Assembly (NCBI GenBank): GCA_026400835.1
Contig: JAPLOA010000077.1
Span: 1 to 64,000, forward strand
Origin: Planctomycetales bacterium
GTDB taxonomy: Bacteria > Planctomycetota > Planctomycetia > Planctomycetales > Planctomycetaceae
Direction of reading: 5' to 3'
Length of the DNA: 64,000 nt
Shown here: piece after piece, positions 8,260 through 17,284 of the stretch
How the letters are laid out: each line of letters starts with the position of its first letter
Position numbering within the stretch: the stretch's first letter is position 1
Program-made: the position numbers and the translations under genes
Notes under the pieces: model-generated
What the model was told of the DNA's origin: nothing
Databases searched by the model: none
The model's input: only the letters and a program-made list of their open reading frames with translations

Positions 8260-10023
8260 ATGACGCGGTCTGCTCTTGTTTCGCTTTTTACAGCCTTTGG
8301 TGTTGTCACAGCACTGTGTCCGTCTTTGATTCTTCTGGCCGACGAACCGCATGCCAGTCAGCTTCTGCCGAACACGACGGTGGCCTATCTGGAGATTGCT
8401 CAGCCTGTCACGATCCTGAACACAGTGCTGGATCATCCACTGAGTCAGCGAGTGCAGGCGATGGATGTTTACAAGAAGGCTCAGATGTCTGAGGGCTTTC
8501 GCGGATTTCTGACTGGACGAAAGTTTTTTGAGCTTCAGATCGGTGCCGACTGGCGTCCTGCAATTGACGCTCTGACAGCGCGAGGGATCTATGCGGGGTA
8601 CGATGCTGCGACTCAGGGAGCGGTGTTGCTGGTTCGTGGCAAGGACGAAGCCACGATGGAGAATTTCCGAGCGAAGATTCTTGAGATGACTCGATTGAGC
8701 GGCGGCGAAAAAGGCGAGCCGATGGAATACCGTGAGTTGCCGATTTATCGTCTTGAGAAAGGTGGAGCAGCCGTCGTGCGCGACTGGCTGGTTGTCACAA
8801 ATAAATCAGAGCTTGGGAAGAGTGTTGTCGATCGACTGCTGGATTACAGCGAAGGCAATGCTTCACAGGATGACGCCGCAACGCTGGCCGGCAACACGGA
8901 TTTTCTGGCCGCTCAAAAGATGCGTGGAAAGGAAGCTGATGCCTGGGGATTCGTCAACCTGAATGCTGTTCGTGAGGCTGGCGGCGCGAAAAAGTTGTTT
9001 GAAGGCAAGGCCGAGAATCCATTGGCGGAGCTTCTGATCGGAGGCCTGCAGAGTACTCTCAAACATTCGCCATACATCACGGCGGACCTCACGCTTGCAT
9101 CCAGTGGTGTCGAACTGCAGTTTTCTACGCCGTGGCAAGCCGACTGGATTCCGGAAGAACGAGCGTATTACTTTGGACCCGACAATAAAGGTTCCGCTCC
9201 GTCGTTGCCTGAGGTGCCAGGCACTCTGATAACACTCTCGACGTATCGAGATATCTCACAGATGTGGTTGCGGGCAGGTGATCTATTCGATGAACAGACA
9301 AATGACAATCTGGCCGAAGCCGACAGCAATCTGTCGACAGTGTTTGCAGGGCGAGATTTTGGCGAAGAGATTCTGGGATCTCTGGAACCACAGATTGGGC
9401 TGATGGTCGTACGTCAGTCATTTGAAAACAAGACACCAGTCCCTGCGATCAAGTTGCCGGCCTTTGCTCTGGTGATGAAGCTTCGAGATCCGGAAACCAT
9501 GCGGTCAGAGTTGCGGCGTACGTTTCAAAGTGCGATTGGCTTCTTTAACATCGTGGGAGCTCAACAGGGAAATCCTCAACTGGAAATGGATATGCAGAAG
9601 AACGGAGACGTCGACATGATTACGTCTCGCTATTTGCCGGAGAAGAAGGACAAGGATTCGACGTCGGCTCCTGTTATCTTCAACTTCTCCCCATCAGTGG
9701 GCTTTGTAGGCGATCGATTTATACTTTCCAGCACAGCAGAGTTGGCCCAGCAGTTGGCTGAGGCACCGAGTACCGAGACTCGCCAGGCTGGTGTGAACAC
9801 AAGCCTGAAATTGCTTGTTCCTGCAATCAGTGAATCGCTTGCAGACAATCGCGAACAACTGATCTCACAAAACATGCTGGAAGAAGGTCATTCACGTGAG
9901 GAAGCGGAAGCCGCCATCGGCCTGCTGTTTGAAATCGTACGGTGTTTCAAAGGCGCCTGGATGAATCTGGAACGCGTCGACCAGCAGTTATCACTGGGGC
10001 TGTCGCTCGAAGTGAACGAGTAA
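8260..10023 (+). CDS. Secreted protein of unknown function, possibly DUF3352-like
   Basis: A 587-residue protein starting at the ATG at 8260, which puts a clear signal peptide at the N-terminus (MTRSALVSLFTAFGVVTALC..., cleavage near LLADEP). The frame opens 30 codons earlier, but those codons lack signal-peptide character. The mature N-terminus 'LLPNTTVAYLEIAQP' and the repeated alternation of short strands with 'L..NTDFLAAQK', 'GFVNLNAV' and 'PGTLITLSTYRDI' recall planctomycete and myxobacterial DUF3352-type exported proteins. I cannot confirm that without a profile search. There are no Cys in the mature part, no membrane helices after the leader and no visible catalytic motif. It stands alone, convergent with the isochorismatase-fold gene 20 bases away. 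Confidence 0.75.
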   Translation: MTRSALVSLFTAFGVVTALCPSLILLADEPHASQLLPNTTVAYLEIAQPVTILNTVLDHPLSQRVQAMDVYKKAQMSEGFRGFLTGRKFFELQIGADWRPAIDALTARGIYAGYDAATQGAVLLVRGKDEATMENFRAKILEMTRLSGGEKGEPMEYRELPIYRLEKGGAAVVRDWLVVTNKSELGKSVVDRLLDYSEGNASQDDAATLAGNTDFLAAQKMRGKEADAWGFVNLNAVREAGGAKKLFEGKAENPLAELLIGGLQSTLKHSPYITADLTLASSGVELQFSTPWQADWIPEERAYYFGPDNKGSAPSLPEVPGTLITLSTYRDISQMWLRAGDLFDEQTNDNLAEADSNLSTVFAGRDFGEEILGSLEPQIGLMVVRQSFENKTPVPAIKLPAFALVMKLRDPETMRSELRRTFQSAIGFFNIVGAQQGNPQLEMDMQKNGDVDMITSRYLPEKKDKDSTSAPVIFNFSPSVGFVGDRFILSSTAELAQQLAEAPSTETRQAGVNTSLKLLVPAISESLADNREQLISQNMLEEGHSREEAEAAIGLLFEIVRCFKGAWMNLERVDQQLSLGLSLEVNE

Positions 10024-10043
10024 GTTCATTCACGCAACGAGGG

Positions 10044-10595
10044 CTAGTTGACGATTCGGGCCATCCATTTTTCCGCGTCAAGTACTTCGCTCAGAAACAT
10101 CTGTTGAGCAACCAGAATCGATCGTTGAAGTTCTTCGCCTGTTGCCACACCGGCGGAGTTCTCAACTGTTAAGGTCCCTGTCGCGTCGCTCAGGAACTCA
10201 ACCTTGTAGCCCAGATGGCAGGCCTGACGAGCTGTCGTGTCGCAGCACATATGAGTCATGTATCCCGCGATCGTGACCGTGTCTGCTTCGATCGACTTCA
10301 GCCAGGATTCAAGGTTCGTTCCGGTAAATGAACCGGGCAACTGTTTTTCAATCAGGATACTACGAGGTCGCTTTTCAACCTCTGGGTGAAGTTGCCAGGC
10401 ATCGGAGTTGAGACGAAAAATGGGAGAATCCGGATCCGGCTGATGATGTCGAATCACTGCGATTGGAACTCCCGCTTTGGCCGCTGCATCCATCACGTCC
10501 AGAATCTGGCCCAGATGTCCGGCCGGATATGAAATCGGCAGTGCGCCACTGAAGTATTCCTGCTGAACATCAATTACCAACAGTGCACGAACCAT
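10044..10595 (-). CDS. Isochorismatase-family cysteine hydrolase
   Basis: A 183-residue cytoplasmic hydrolase of the isochorismatase/nicotinamidase fold. The catalytic triad is readable: D9 in LLVIDVQQ, K84 in ILIEKQLPGSF, and C117 in GYMTHMCCDT, with the M113-T114 cis-peptide neighbourhood before the nucleophile. These enzymes hydrolyse amide or ether bonds in small molecules such as nicotinamide, isochorismate, carbamoyl compounds or ureas. The substrate of this one cannot be read from the sequence, because the metal-binding residues of nicotinamidases are not evident. The YcaC or SttH/'hydrolase' subgroups are possible. It is a single-gene unit. The start ATG at 10593-10595 gives the standard N-terminus one strand before the catalytic Asp. 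Confidence 0.93.
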   Translation of the reverse strand: MVRALLVIDVQQEYFSGALPISYPAGHLGQILDVMDAAAKAGVPIAVIRHHQPDPDSPIFRLNSDAWQLHPEVEKRPRSILIEKQLPGSFTGTNLESWLKSIEADTVTIAGYMTHMCCDTTARQACHLGYKVEFLSDATGTLTVENSAGVATGEELQRSILVAQQMFLSEVLDAEKWMARIVN

Positions 10596-11073
10596 ATTCT
10601 ATTCCTTGCCACGACGACCGCATGGATTGGATTTCAACAAAGACATCCGGAGACGCGGAGTTTGAGTCAAATCGTCGGCTGTCGCAAATTTACGAGTCAG
10701 ATTTGTGGCGATCCATCTCTCTCAGCAACTTCGCCCGAACATTCTCTGACAGTTTTGCTCAGTGTTCTTCTCGAAGAGCACCCTCCAGAGCCCACAGAAG
10801 ATTCATCGTTGGTCTTTGATCAACCTCTCGAACCGCCAGAAACGCACTGATGGAACCAAGCCGACAGAGATCAACAGCGGTATTGACTCCAGCGGCTGGC
10901 AGCATTCTGATAGATGCCGGGCCAGGGTTTCGAAGTTGTTGCAGAGAATCTGATGACATGAGAACTGACACGAGTGGCGAAAACCGTCACGAAACCTGCT
11001 TTGCAGGACGCCGTCTTGTTGCAGTCGACCGCGAAGAATTGTTTTGAAAACGTTTTTCTCTGACGTATTACAC
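10596..11073. other. Intergenic region with no recognisable gene
   Basis: About 480 bases between two minus-strand genes: downstream of the GH15-like gene and upstream of the isochorismatase-family gene. Several short overlapping frames exist on both strands, but none has a ribosome site, domain or sensible composition. No terminator with a GC-rich stem, tRNA or repeat was found. Confidence 0.5.
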
Positions 11074-12396
11074 TCACACCATCGAAAGACTTCGCTCCAT
11101 CATCGTCAGTGCCTGCCAAAGGTTGGCCTGAGTCCACAACAGTGGCGTAATGTCGTTAGGAATCCAGACGCCCTTCTCGCAGAAGTATGATTCCGGACAG
11201 CGGTACTGCGGGAATCGAGCATTCGCCGGAGTCAGTTGCGACAGTGAACGTCGAAGCGATTCACGCTGCAACTCCAGAGACTCGGGATTTCGATCGGACT
11301 GGTAACGTTGCCCGTGGATACATGACACGATCGGATCAAAAATGCACCACTGAGCTTCCATGCCTGGCTTCAGCAGTGAATCGCGAGCATCCAGGTTGTC
11401 ACTGAAATCCGCCGTGCGCTGTTCGGCCCCCAGCAGATCTCGATAATCCGCGCACCAGTAGGAATCGCCCGGATATCTGCGAATCCCATACGGTCCCTGA
11501 AGATGTGTTTTCACGTCCGACAGGATCTGGTCTTCCAGTGTTCGATCATTGATCACATTCAGTGGATACATCAGGAACAAAAGTGCGGCGTCGTATTGTC
11601 GATTTTTTGTGGGGTCATCCTGAATGCATTCGCACGGCAAAATCGTCTGAATGGCGTTGCGACACTTCGAGATCAGGCCGTCAACATCCTGAACAGAGAT
11701 CGGATGCGAAGCTGTCGCCAACGGTGAGTTCACTGCCTGCTGGTTCATCAGTTCGCGCAACGATTCCAATCCCGCCAGAGCACAGCCGATACTGGACGCT
11801 GCGACTTTGCGGACTTCTTCCCAGTGACCGCTGTCTTCATCCTTCCAGACTTCAACCACCATCCAATACCGCACTAACTGAGCGATCAGGGGCCAGTCGG
11901 CTTCAGCAATGCTCAGATGCTGCCGCTTAACCAGTTCGCAGATGAGCCACAACAGATAGCCCAAAGCGTCGTTCTGAGCATGCGACCATTTTTCCGACAG
12001 TTCGCTCAGGTCTGAGCCATTGAAACGGATGTGAGGCCGATTCATTGGCTCCGTAAAGTCAGTTCGTCCTTCAATAATGTCGACAAATCGATGGCGATGT
12101 TTGGCATAGAACTGAGTAATCGAGTTCACGCATTGCAGTGGGATGTCAGGATCATTCTGCACGGCCAGATGAGCCCATGCGATCTGAATATTGTCGCGGA
12201 GCCAGATGTTGCGATAGCCGGTCAGTTCAAAGTCACCGCCCTCGCCGGCGGCAGCTGAGAACAATCCGTTTTCCAGCGTGGGAAAGCAGAATGTCCCCTT
12301 TTCCGTCAGGAACGACTTGATACGACCTATGTCATCAAGTGTGGGAGAATCTGAAACCCATTTCGATGAAGGGACGACTTCTAAATCCATGACCAC
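11074..12396 (-). CDS. GH15 / phosphorylase-kinase-alpha-like glycoside hydrolase
   Basis: A 440-residue protein resembling the (alpha/alpha)6-barrel GH15-like region shared by glucoamylases and phosphorylase kinase alpha/beta subunits. Family-like text includes ELTGYRNIWLRDNIQIAWA (residues ~58-76), HIRFNGSDLSELSEKWSHAQND (~125-146), where the invariant 'W.h.QnDalGy' is recognisable, and the DEDSGHWEEVRKVAASS block (~183-199). In glucoamylases the last of these holds a catalytic-region Glu. It is shorter than classic GH15 enzymes, has no signal peptide and should be cytoplasmic, so a role in glycogen or maltodextrin turnover is plausible. The glgC gene lies 6.5 kb away and is not in an operon with it. 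A GTG start at 12396 is preferred because AAGGG sits 6 bases upstream; the ATG at 12390 is the alternative. Confidence 0.75.
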   Translation of the reverse strand: MVMDLEVVPSSKWVSDSPTLDDIGRIKSFLTEKGTFCFPTLENGLFSAAAGEGGDFELTGYRNIWLRDNIQIAWAHLAVQNDPDIPLQCVNSITQFYAKHRHRFVDIIEGRTDFTEPMNRPHIRFNGSDLSELSEKWSHAQNDALGYLLWLICELVKRQHLSIAEADWPLIAQLVRYWMVVEVWKDEDSGHWEEVRKVAASSIGCALAGLESLRELMNQQAVNSPLATASHPISVQDVDGLISKCRNAIQTILPCECIQDDPTKNRQYDAALLFLMYPLNVINDRTLEDQILSDVKTHLQGPYGIRRYPGDSYWCADYRDLLGAEQRTADFSDNLDARDSLLKPGMEAQWCIFDPIVSCIHGQRYQSDRNPESLELQRESLRRSLSQLTPANARFPQYRCPESYFCEKGVWIPNDITPLLWTQANLWQALTMMERSLSMV

Positions 12397-12423
12397 AGCA
12401 AACCCTTCACACCTGAGACGGCT

Positions 12424-12474
12424 CCCGTCGACGGAGCGACGGGTGTACTGTACGCCCGTCGCTCCGCCGACGGG
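12424..12474. repeat. Near-perfect 51-nt palindrome (REP- or MITE-like)
   Basis: Two 20-base arms (12424-12443 and 12455-12474) pair with a single mismatch. The 11-base centre between them is itself largely self-complementary, so the whole element folds as one long hairpin. Arms are GC-rich (CCCGTCG..GGAGCGACGGG and its mirror). It lies in the 200-base gap upstream of the GH15-like gene and downstream of it has no T-run. No second copy was noticed in the window. It looks like a dispersed repetitive extragenic palindrome rather than a terminator. Confidence 0.75.
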
Positions 12475-12593
12475 ATCATATTACGACATGAATCAACCAC
12501 GTCGCTCTGCACCAGAACAGCCGTGTTGTATCCGACACGTTCTCTCTGAGAAGACCAACTCAGGGTAACGAGCGTTACCAGGAATCCACCGAT

Positions 12594-14261
12594 TTACGGC
12601 AGAACAAGTGACACTGGTTCAAAGTCCACTTTCGTGACCTTTCCGGCCTCGACGCGAATCAGAAGCTTCCTGTGGATGTAACCTTTTCGCTCATGCCACA
12701 CTCTCAACTCATGTTCGCCTGGCGGCAGATTCGGGATGACAAAGTCCCCTTCGGAGTTTGTCTTTGTTGCGTAAGGATGATCCACAATAAGCCAATAGGC
12801 TGACCTCCAGGGTTGGAAATCACAGGCGACTTTGAATGGCAATGATTCAGCGGTGGTGAGTTTGATTTTTTGAGCTTGAGGCCCCATTACACCCGGTGCA
12901 ATATGAAGATTGATTGGATTGTTTTTGAGGGGATAGGTGTGAACATTGCTGACAACAGCGTCAGCATTTGCGATCGAGATCGTTTGACCAGTTCTAGCGA
13001 CAAGGGTGTGGGGGACAAACTGGAGTCCCTTTTGGCCGAAGCCGACAGGGTCGGTCGGAGGTTCAATCAGATCTGGATGAATACTGGCGGGACGTTTCGA
13101 CATCCAGACGAAAATGTTTTCAACACCGCCAGTCATTGCGTTTACTTTGAGATCTTCGGCAGGAACACCCTGCGGGATTCCCTTCCCCGGATTCGCCTTG
13201 GCTACAAGCTCGGGACGATACTGTGAAGTTGCGTCGTCGGCAGTGATCCTGCCATAGATTGTTCCCCAGTTTCCTTCGGGGGCATCAATGTCATCTCTTG
13301 TGAACAGTGGGGCTTCAACGACTTCATCGAAGCGGGGACTTGTCGCGGCGATCATGCGTGGTGCCATGTCCCGCTTCTCGAGGCTTACAGATGGAACATC
13401 TCCGTTGAGCTTGAATGGAATCACGACCGGATCGTGTTCAGGAATCATGTCAACGCAATGCAACTCATATTCGCCCGCCGGTAAAAAACAATTCAACGTG
13501 GCTAACGTTGCGTACTTACCAGCTTCTACAACAGCTTTGGTCTCAGCCAGTGTTCGCTGTTCCTTGTCAACAACGATCCAGCGAAATGATCGCGGAGGAT
13601 TCTCGCTGTTGAAGGTGTACGATGTCTTCAAATGAACAAGCGGCTGCAGGTCTAACTCCAGCGGTGCTCCGAGTTTCGACAGAGGCACAAATGAAAAATA
13701 CCCATATTGATACTTTCGCTCAAAGGCAAACAGTGTCAAAGTCGGCTCAGGATTCTTTTGAAGGAGTGTGCTCGATGTATGAGGCGACTTCAGCTGGAAC
13801 TCACCTCGATTGTTACTCCAGTCCTGCCCTGCATCCGTTTCGGTGCGAACCGGAAACTCCGGAAGTCCGCTTTTGCTGAAAACCAGGGGCTCTGACGACA
13901 GCCATGTGTCGCTCACGGTTTTGTGGCCGCGAATCAAGGTTCGCCCTGACGTCACGGGGAGCATGACGATTGTCTGGGGAGTGTTCGGCATCCCTTTCCA
14001 AAGCGTCGTACGAAATCCTTCCGCGCTGACTTCAAGAGAGCATTTTGGTGCTGTCAGTGAAGGCAGTTTTGCGATGCCATTGATATCGGTCTTAAAGACT
14101 TTCAGTTCGTCCTTTGTGTTCGTTGAAGACAGGACAATGGCCTTGACGATGGTCTTCTGAAGATGATCCACGACCGTGACGGGAAAGTCGTCGTTGCGTT
14201 GTGGTTCATCCGCGACTGCACCCAGTCCCACTATCGCCATTAACGCCAGCAGCTGATGCAT
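12594..14261 (-). CDS. Secreted cupredoxin-like protein with carboxypeptidase-regulatory-type domains
   Basis: A 555-residue exported protein. The signal peptide is MHQLLALMAIVGLGAVADEP. Residues ~25-110 and the C-terminal ~45 residues (DFVIPNLPPGEHELRVWHER) look like carboxypeptidase-regulatory or transthyretin-like beta-sandwich domains. Residues ~390-500 resemble the cupredoxin-like module found in planctomycete proteins and in methylamine-utilisation-type proteins: FVPHTLVARTGQTISIANAD, then SNVHTYPLKNNP, then PFKVACDFQPWRSAYWLIVDHPY. A His (VHTYP), a Cys (KVACDFQPW) and a later His (DHPYA) could form a type 1 copper site, though this is inference. The protein probably acts in the periplasm or on the cell surface. 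An ATG at 14261 is preceded by GGAG 7 bases away. Its nearest neighbour, 84 bases upstream on the same strand, is an exported hydrolase. Confidence 0.7.
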   Translation of the reverse strand: MHQLLALMAIVGLGAVADEPQRNDDFPVTVVDHLQKTIVKAIVLSSTNTKDELKVFKTDINGIAKLPSLTAPKCSLEVSAEGFRTTLWKGMPNTPQTIVMLPVTSGRTLIRGHKTVSDTWLSSEPLVFSKSGLPEFPVRTETDAGQDWSNNRGEFQLKSPHTSSTLLQKNPEPTLTLFAFERKYQYGYFSFVPLSKLGAPLELDLQPLVHLKTSYTFNSENPPRSFRWIVVDKEQRTLAETKAVVEAGKYATLATLNCFLPAGEYELHCVDMIPEHDPVVIPFKLNGDVPSVSLEKRDMAPRMIAATSPRFDEVVEAPLFTRDDIDAPEGNWGTIYGRITADDATSQYRPELVAKANPGKGIPQGVPAEDLKVNAMTGGVENIFVWMSKRPASIHPDLIEPPTDPVGFGQKGLQFVPHTLVARTGQTISIANADAVVSNVHTYPLKNNPINLHIAPGVMGPQAQKIKLTTAESLPFKVACDFQPWRSAYWLIVDHPYATKTNSEGDFVIPNLPPGEHELRVWHERKGYIHRKLLIRVEAGKVTKVDFEPVSLVLP

Positions 14262-14345
14262 GAAGAATCTCCGGAACGCGGTGGCGAAAAATCCGTCTTT
14301 TTTAACCGGCAGTGGAGGTGCTCTCCAATAGGATCCGGGATACCT

Positions 14346-15485
14346 TTATTGGCCGAGATACACCGTCAGCCACTCCGCCATGCGTGCAAACGACTGTTCC
14401 GAAACGCTGTGACCTTCATGATGATTCAGAAGCCCAAGTCGAGTCGGTTCGCCATACAAGTTCCAGACGGGAAGCGCCGCATTAATCAAAGGCCAGCTGC
14501 GATCTCCGTCGGCTGCTCCGGGCCCCGTTTCGCCTCCCAGAATCAGAAAGGGGCGCGGAGCAATCAGACCCAGTAACTGATGATGGTTCAGCGGAAACTC
14601 CGGATCTCGAATGGCTTCGCCGAGATACCAGGAGGCATCCCAGTTTGTTGATCGAAATCCAATTCCACCCTCGCTGGCTGCCGCCGCTTTAATTCGTTCA
14701 TCGAAGGCCGCAAGATACAGAGCTTCCTTTGCACCAAGCGAATGACCAATCGCTCCAATTCGTGCGCGATCGACCTCTGGCAGAGATTCCAGAATATCGA
14801 CACCACGCATGGCATCGTACAGCATCTTGGCCATGCCGGTTGTTTTCGGATGTCGCTCTCGGTGTCTTGCAACGGCTTCATTCAGGCTGCTGACATCCTG
14901 CCAAAGAAAGCAGCGAGGACAGAAAACGATGAAGCCTCGTTGGGCAAGTGCCAGTCCGAACTGTTTTGTATCCTGCCCACTAATGCCCGCGATGTCGTCG
15001 ATGGTTGCGTTCGTCGTGGGGTGCATCGCCAGTACGGCTGGATACTTCGACTTACTCTCGGTCGCCGCTTTGGGCATCAACAAGTAGCCTTCGACAAAGA
15101 TTCCAGGTTCGCCCTCATAGCGGACCAGTTGCCGAACGATTGTGGGAAGCGACTCCGTCCTGAGAATCTCAAGGGCAACGGCGGGACGAGGCTCCGGCAT
15201 GGGGCCCAGGAAGTTAATCCATCGATCGCGAATTGTTCGGCGGTGCTTTTCCCACTCCGGAGTCGTCGTGACAGGTTTTCCATCCGCGTCCTGCAACAGC
15301 GTCTCAAGCTTGCCGAGATTCTCTACCGCTGGGATCACCGGAGCTGATGTCACTTCTTTGAGCCATGGAACATCATCCGCATTTCCGCTCGCTGAGGAGA
15401 ATATCGCACCGGCGACAAACGCAGCCGAATATCTGACCATGGATCGAATTACGTTCCATGATCCGCGATCACTGAAATTGCTCAT
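14346..15485 (-). CDS. Exported alpha/beta hydrolase (dienelactone-hydrolase-like, acetyl xylan esterase superfamily)
   Basis: A 379-residue alpha/beta hydrolase. The start ATG at 15485 is chosen because GAGGAG lies 5 bases upstream; the open frame extends 13 codons further but without a ribosome site. A signal peptide follows (MVRYSAAFVAGAIFSSASGNADD, residues 16-38), so the enzyme should be periplasmic. The nucleophile elbow is GAIGHSLGAKEALYLAAF. The C-terminal RLGLLNHHEGHSV supplies the catalytic His, and PRPFLILGGETGPGAADGDRSW is the strand and loop that normally carry the acid. Planctomycete relatives are annotated as acetyl xylan esterase or dienelactone-hydrolase family proteins and act on carbohydrate esters or related small esters. 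The specific substrate is not visible. The same-strand neighbour is the secreted cupredoxin-like protein. Confidence 0.85.
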   Translation of the reverse strand: MSNFSDRGSWNVIRSMVRYSAAFVAGAIFSSASGNADDVPWLKEVTSAPVIPAVENLGKLETLLQDADGKPVTTTPEWEKHRRTIRDRWINFLGPMPEPRPAVALEILRTESLPTIVRQLVRYEGEPGIFVEGYLLMPKAATESKSKYPAVLAMHPTTNATIDDIAGISGQDTKQFGLALAQRGFIVFCPRCFLWQDVSSLNEAVARHRERHPKTTGMAKMLYDAMRGVDILESLPEVDRARIGAIGHSLGAKEALYLAAFDERIKAAAASEGGIGFRSTNWDASWYLGEAIRDPEFPLNHHQLLGLIAPRPFLILGGETGPGAADGDRSWPLINAALPVWNLYGEPTRLGLLNHHEGHSVSEQSFARMAEWLTVYLGQ

Positions 15486-15920
15486 ACGTACTCCTCGACA
15501 GACGCAACGAAAACCGCCGGGCATGAGTGTCAGGTATCTCGGCTTAAGGAGTCAAGGCACGAGTGGCGAGGAATCTTCCGGCAAGTTGCAGAACCGTACA
15601 CGTTGTTGAAAATCTGTTTTGTAATTGAACGTGAAGTTCTTTCTGCTCAGCAGAGGACTAGAAAGAAGACCGCAGTTTCCCCGGAAAATCATCAATAACT
15701 GCGTGCTTTTGTAAAAATGACCCTCGGGAACCAAAGTTGCGGATTGAAAGTCCAGCAATTCTGTGGCAATACTCAGTGAGGTGTTCTTGCGTATAGATTC
15801 TGGGACGATTGTGGTCGGCTGAGCGCACCATGTTGGTTTCTTCGGATTCATCATTCTTAATGCTTATTGCCAGTTCAAACAGTGTTTTTCGAGTGGAAAA
15901 CACACTGAAGGAAACTCGAA
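15486..15920. other. Divergent intergenic region upstream of the DUF1559 gene
   Basis: About 435 bases, more AT-rich than the surrounding genes, between divergent genes. It should contain both promoters and, at its right end, a 5'-leader hairpin (separate entry). A 100-codon frame on the minus strand (15552-15854) has no ribosome site or recognisable domain and is not called. Confidence 0.5.
15882..15903 (+). promoter_or_regulatory. 5'-leader hairpin in front of the DUF1559 gene
   Basis: GTGTTTT (15882-15888) pairs with AAAACAC (15897-15903) around an 8-base loop. The hairpin ends 17 bases before the ATG and just upstream of the GAAGGAAA ribosome site. It could tune translation or stability, or be a chance pairing. 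Confidence 0.3.
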
Positions 15921-17039
15921 ATGAAGCGACGTTCGCCTGTCTTGCGTCGATCCCCGTCATCCGGGTTCACATTGATTGAATTATTGGTTGTCGTTGCAAT
16001 CATTGCCATTCTCATCGCCTTGCTTCTGCCAGCTGTTCAGCAGGCCCGTGAGGCCGCTCGTCGAACGCAGTGCAAAAACAATCTGAAGCAGATTGCTCTC
16101 GCCGCTCACAACTTTCACGACGTGTATCAGAGATTTCCTGCCGCAAATATCATGGAATGGCATACCGAAACTGGTCGAGATGGTGTTTTTGAGCCGGTAA
16201 CCGCGGGGTATCCTGATCCAGACAAATCACCCGGAATCGGAGTTTTGCCACAGTTGCTGCCCCAGCTTGAACAGTCGAATCTCTATGCAAAGATGGGGAC
16301 GACTAAAGGGTTTGACGACCACTATCTCGCCGGGAGTGTTGTTGGGAACTACAGGACTCCGGGGGCGGCCTGGTACAACGACGCGGCTTCATTTGCCCTT
16401 GGGCAGACCAGAATGCCGATGTTCGAATGTCCCTCTGATCCGCAGGCGGGCAGGGATTTCGTGTTGTGGCATGGGTCCGGGTATTTTCCGGCGTCAGAGA
16501 TCTACTGCACCAATGGATTCGTTGTTTTTGGCATCGACGATCCGAGTGATGATAATCTGAAAGCAACCAACTATGTCGGTGTTGGAGGATTGATCGGTGG
16601 TGGACGATGCAACGTGCAATGGGACCTGAATGGTGATGGTTCCGTCGACGTTCCTGATCTCCATGACTGGAAAGGCGTCTTCAGTGTCTCCAGATTGAAG
16701 GTCAGCTTTCAGGATTTGACCAGAGGCACCAGCAACGTGCTGATGTTTGGCGAAGCCACCGGTGGAAAAAGTCTGGGGTTTTCCTGGATGGGGGCGAATT
16801 TCATCCCTTCTGTCTGGAACAAGTATGTTGACAGCGCGGGGGTTCCGGATCCTGCGAATCCGAATCCAGCCAATCTTACCTCGACTGATGCAGCTTATGG
16901 TTTCAGCAGCTTTCATACGGGCGGCTATCAATTTGCACTGGGTGATGGTTCCGTTCGATTCATCTCTGAAAACATGGACAAGAACACCTATTGGGCAATT
17001 TCCGCGATGTCCAATAGCTGGGTGAATGGCGAGTTCTGA
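15921..17039 (+). CDS. DUF1559 pseudopilin-like protein with an EF-hand-type loop
   Basis: A complete 372-residue DUF1559 protein. A basic leader is followed by the pilin-like methylation motif (GFTLIELL, residues ~15-22), a hydrophobic helix to ~40 and the [19 protein letters not shown] block. The C-terminus carries the usual [22 protein letters not shown] motif. Between them, residues ~235-247 read [13 protein letters not shown], with acidic or polar residues at positions 1, 3, 5, 7, 9 and 12 of a calcium-binding EF-hand/dockerin loop. That insert is not something I remember as standard for the family. The protein is expected to be exported and N-methylated by a type II secretion/pilus-type prepilin peptidase; its job is unknown. 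A small lipoprotein gene and a terminator follow. Confidence 0.95.
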   Translation: MKRRSPVLRRSPSSGFTLIELLVVVAIIAILIALLLPAVQQAREAARRTQCKNNLKQIALAAHNFHDVYQRFPAANIMEWHTETGRDGVFEPVTAGYPDPDKSPGIGVLPQLLPQLEQSNLYAKMGTTKGFDDHYLAGSVVGNYRTPGAAWYNDAASFALGQTRMPMFECPSDPQAGRDFVLWHGSGYFPASEIYCTNGFVVFGIDDPSDDNLKATNYVGVGGLIGGGRCNVQWDLNGDGSVDVPDLHDWKGVFSVSRLKVSFQDLTRGTSNVLMFGEATGGKSLGFSWMGANFIPSVWNKYVDSAGVPDPANPNPANLTSTDAAYGFSSFHTGGYQFALGDGSVRFISENMDKNTYWAISAMSNSWVNGEF

Positions 17040-17061
17040 TTCAGAAAAGTGTGGTCTCTTT

Positions 17062-17217
17062 ATGTCTCGAATCCTTCTGGCGATCTGCCTGATCAGCAGC
17101 ATCTGTGGTTGTGGAGGAAGTGGCCAGCCGGAAGAGCCGACCAATCCGGACCCACCGCCGGGAGCCAGGTTCAGCGGATCCTCAGCCAACAGCAAGACAA
17201 GAATTGGTGAGAAATAG
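17062..17217 (+). CDS. Small putative lipoprotein downstream of DUF1559
   Basis: A 51-residue protein starting MSRILLAICLISSICGCGGSG: a hydrophobic signal peptide followed by a Cys-containing lipobox-like site, then a short Pro/Ser/Gly-rich tail. Mini-lipoproteins of this kind very often follow DUF1559 genes in planctomycetes. The frame opens earlier (17026), overlapping the DUF1559 stop, but the ATG at 17062 gives the clean signal peptide. It lies 22 bases after the DUF1559 stop and before an intrinsic terminator, so the two genes form a transcription unit. Function is unknown; a partner or anchor role is only a guess. Confidence 0.75.
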   Translation: MSRILLAICLISSICGCGGSGQPEEPTNPDPPPGARFSGSSANSKTRIGEK

Positions 17218-17251
17218 GACCGCCCGGGATTTCAGCGCTTGAAGACCAGTC

Positions 17252-17284
17252 AGAGACTGCTCCTCACGGAGGCAGTCTCTTTTT
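17252..17284 (+). terminator. Intrinsic terminator of the DUF1559-lipoprotein unit
   Basis: A 9-bp stem (AGAGACTGC 17252-17260 with GCAGTCTCT 17272-17280) is followed directly by a TTTTT run (17280-17284). It is 35 bases after the lipoprotein stop. The loop can extend the stem with TCC/GGA pairing. A textbook rho-independent terminator on the plus strand. Confidence 0.9.

Noticed and set aside
10759-10971. Small frames in the 10.6-11.07 kb gap
   Set aside because: They overlap each other on both strands, have no ribosome site and no recognisable feature.
3290-12396. A glycogen gene cluster formed by glgC and the GH15-like gene
   Set aside because: The two are 6.5 kb apart with unrelated genes between; no synthase, branching enzyme or phosphorylase is present.
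15552-15854. 100-codon minus-strand frame in the region upstream of DUF1559
   Set aside because: No ribosome site, domain or composition of a real protein.
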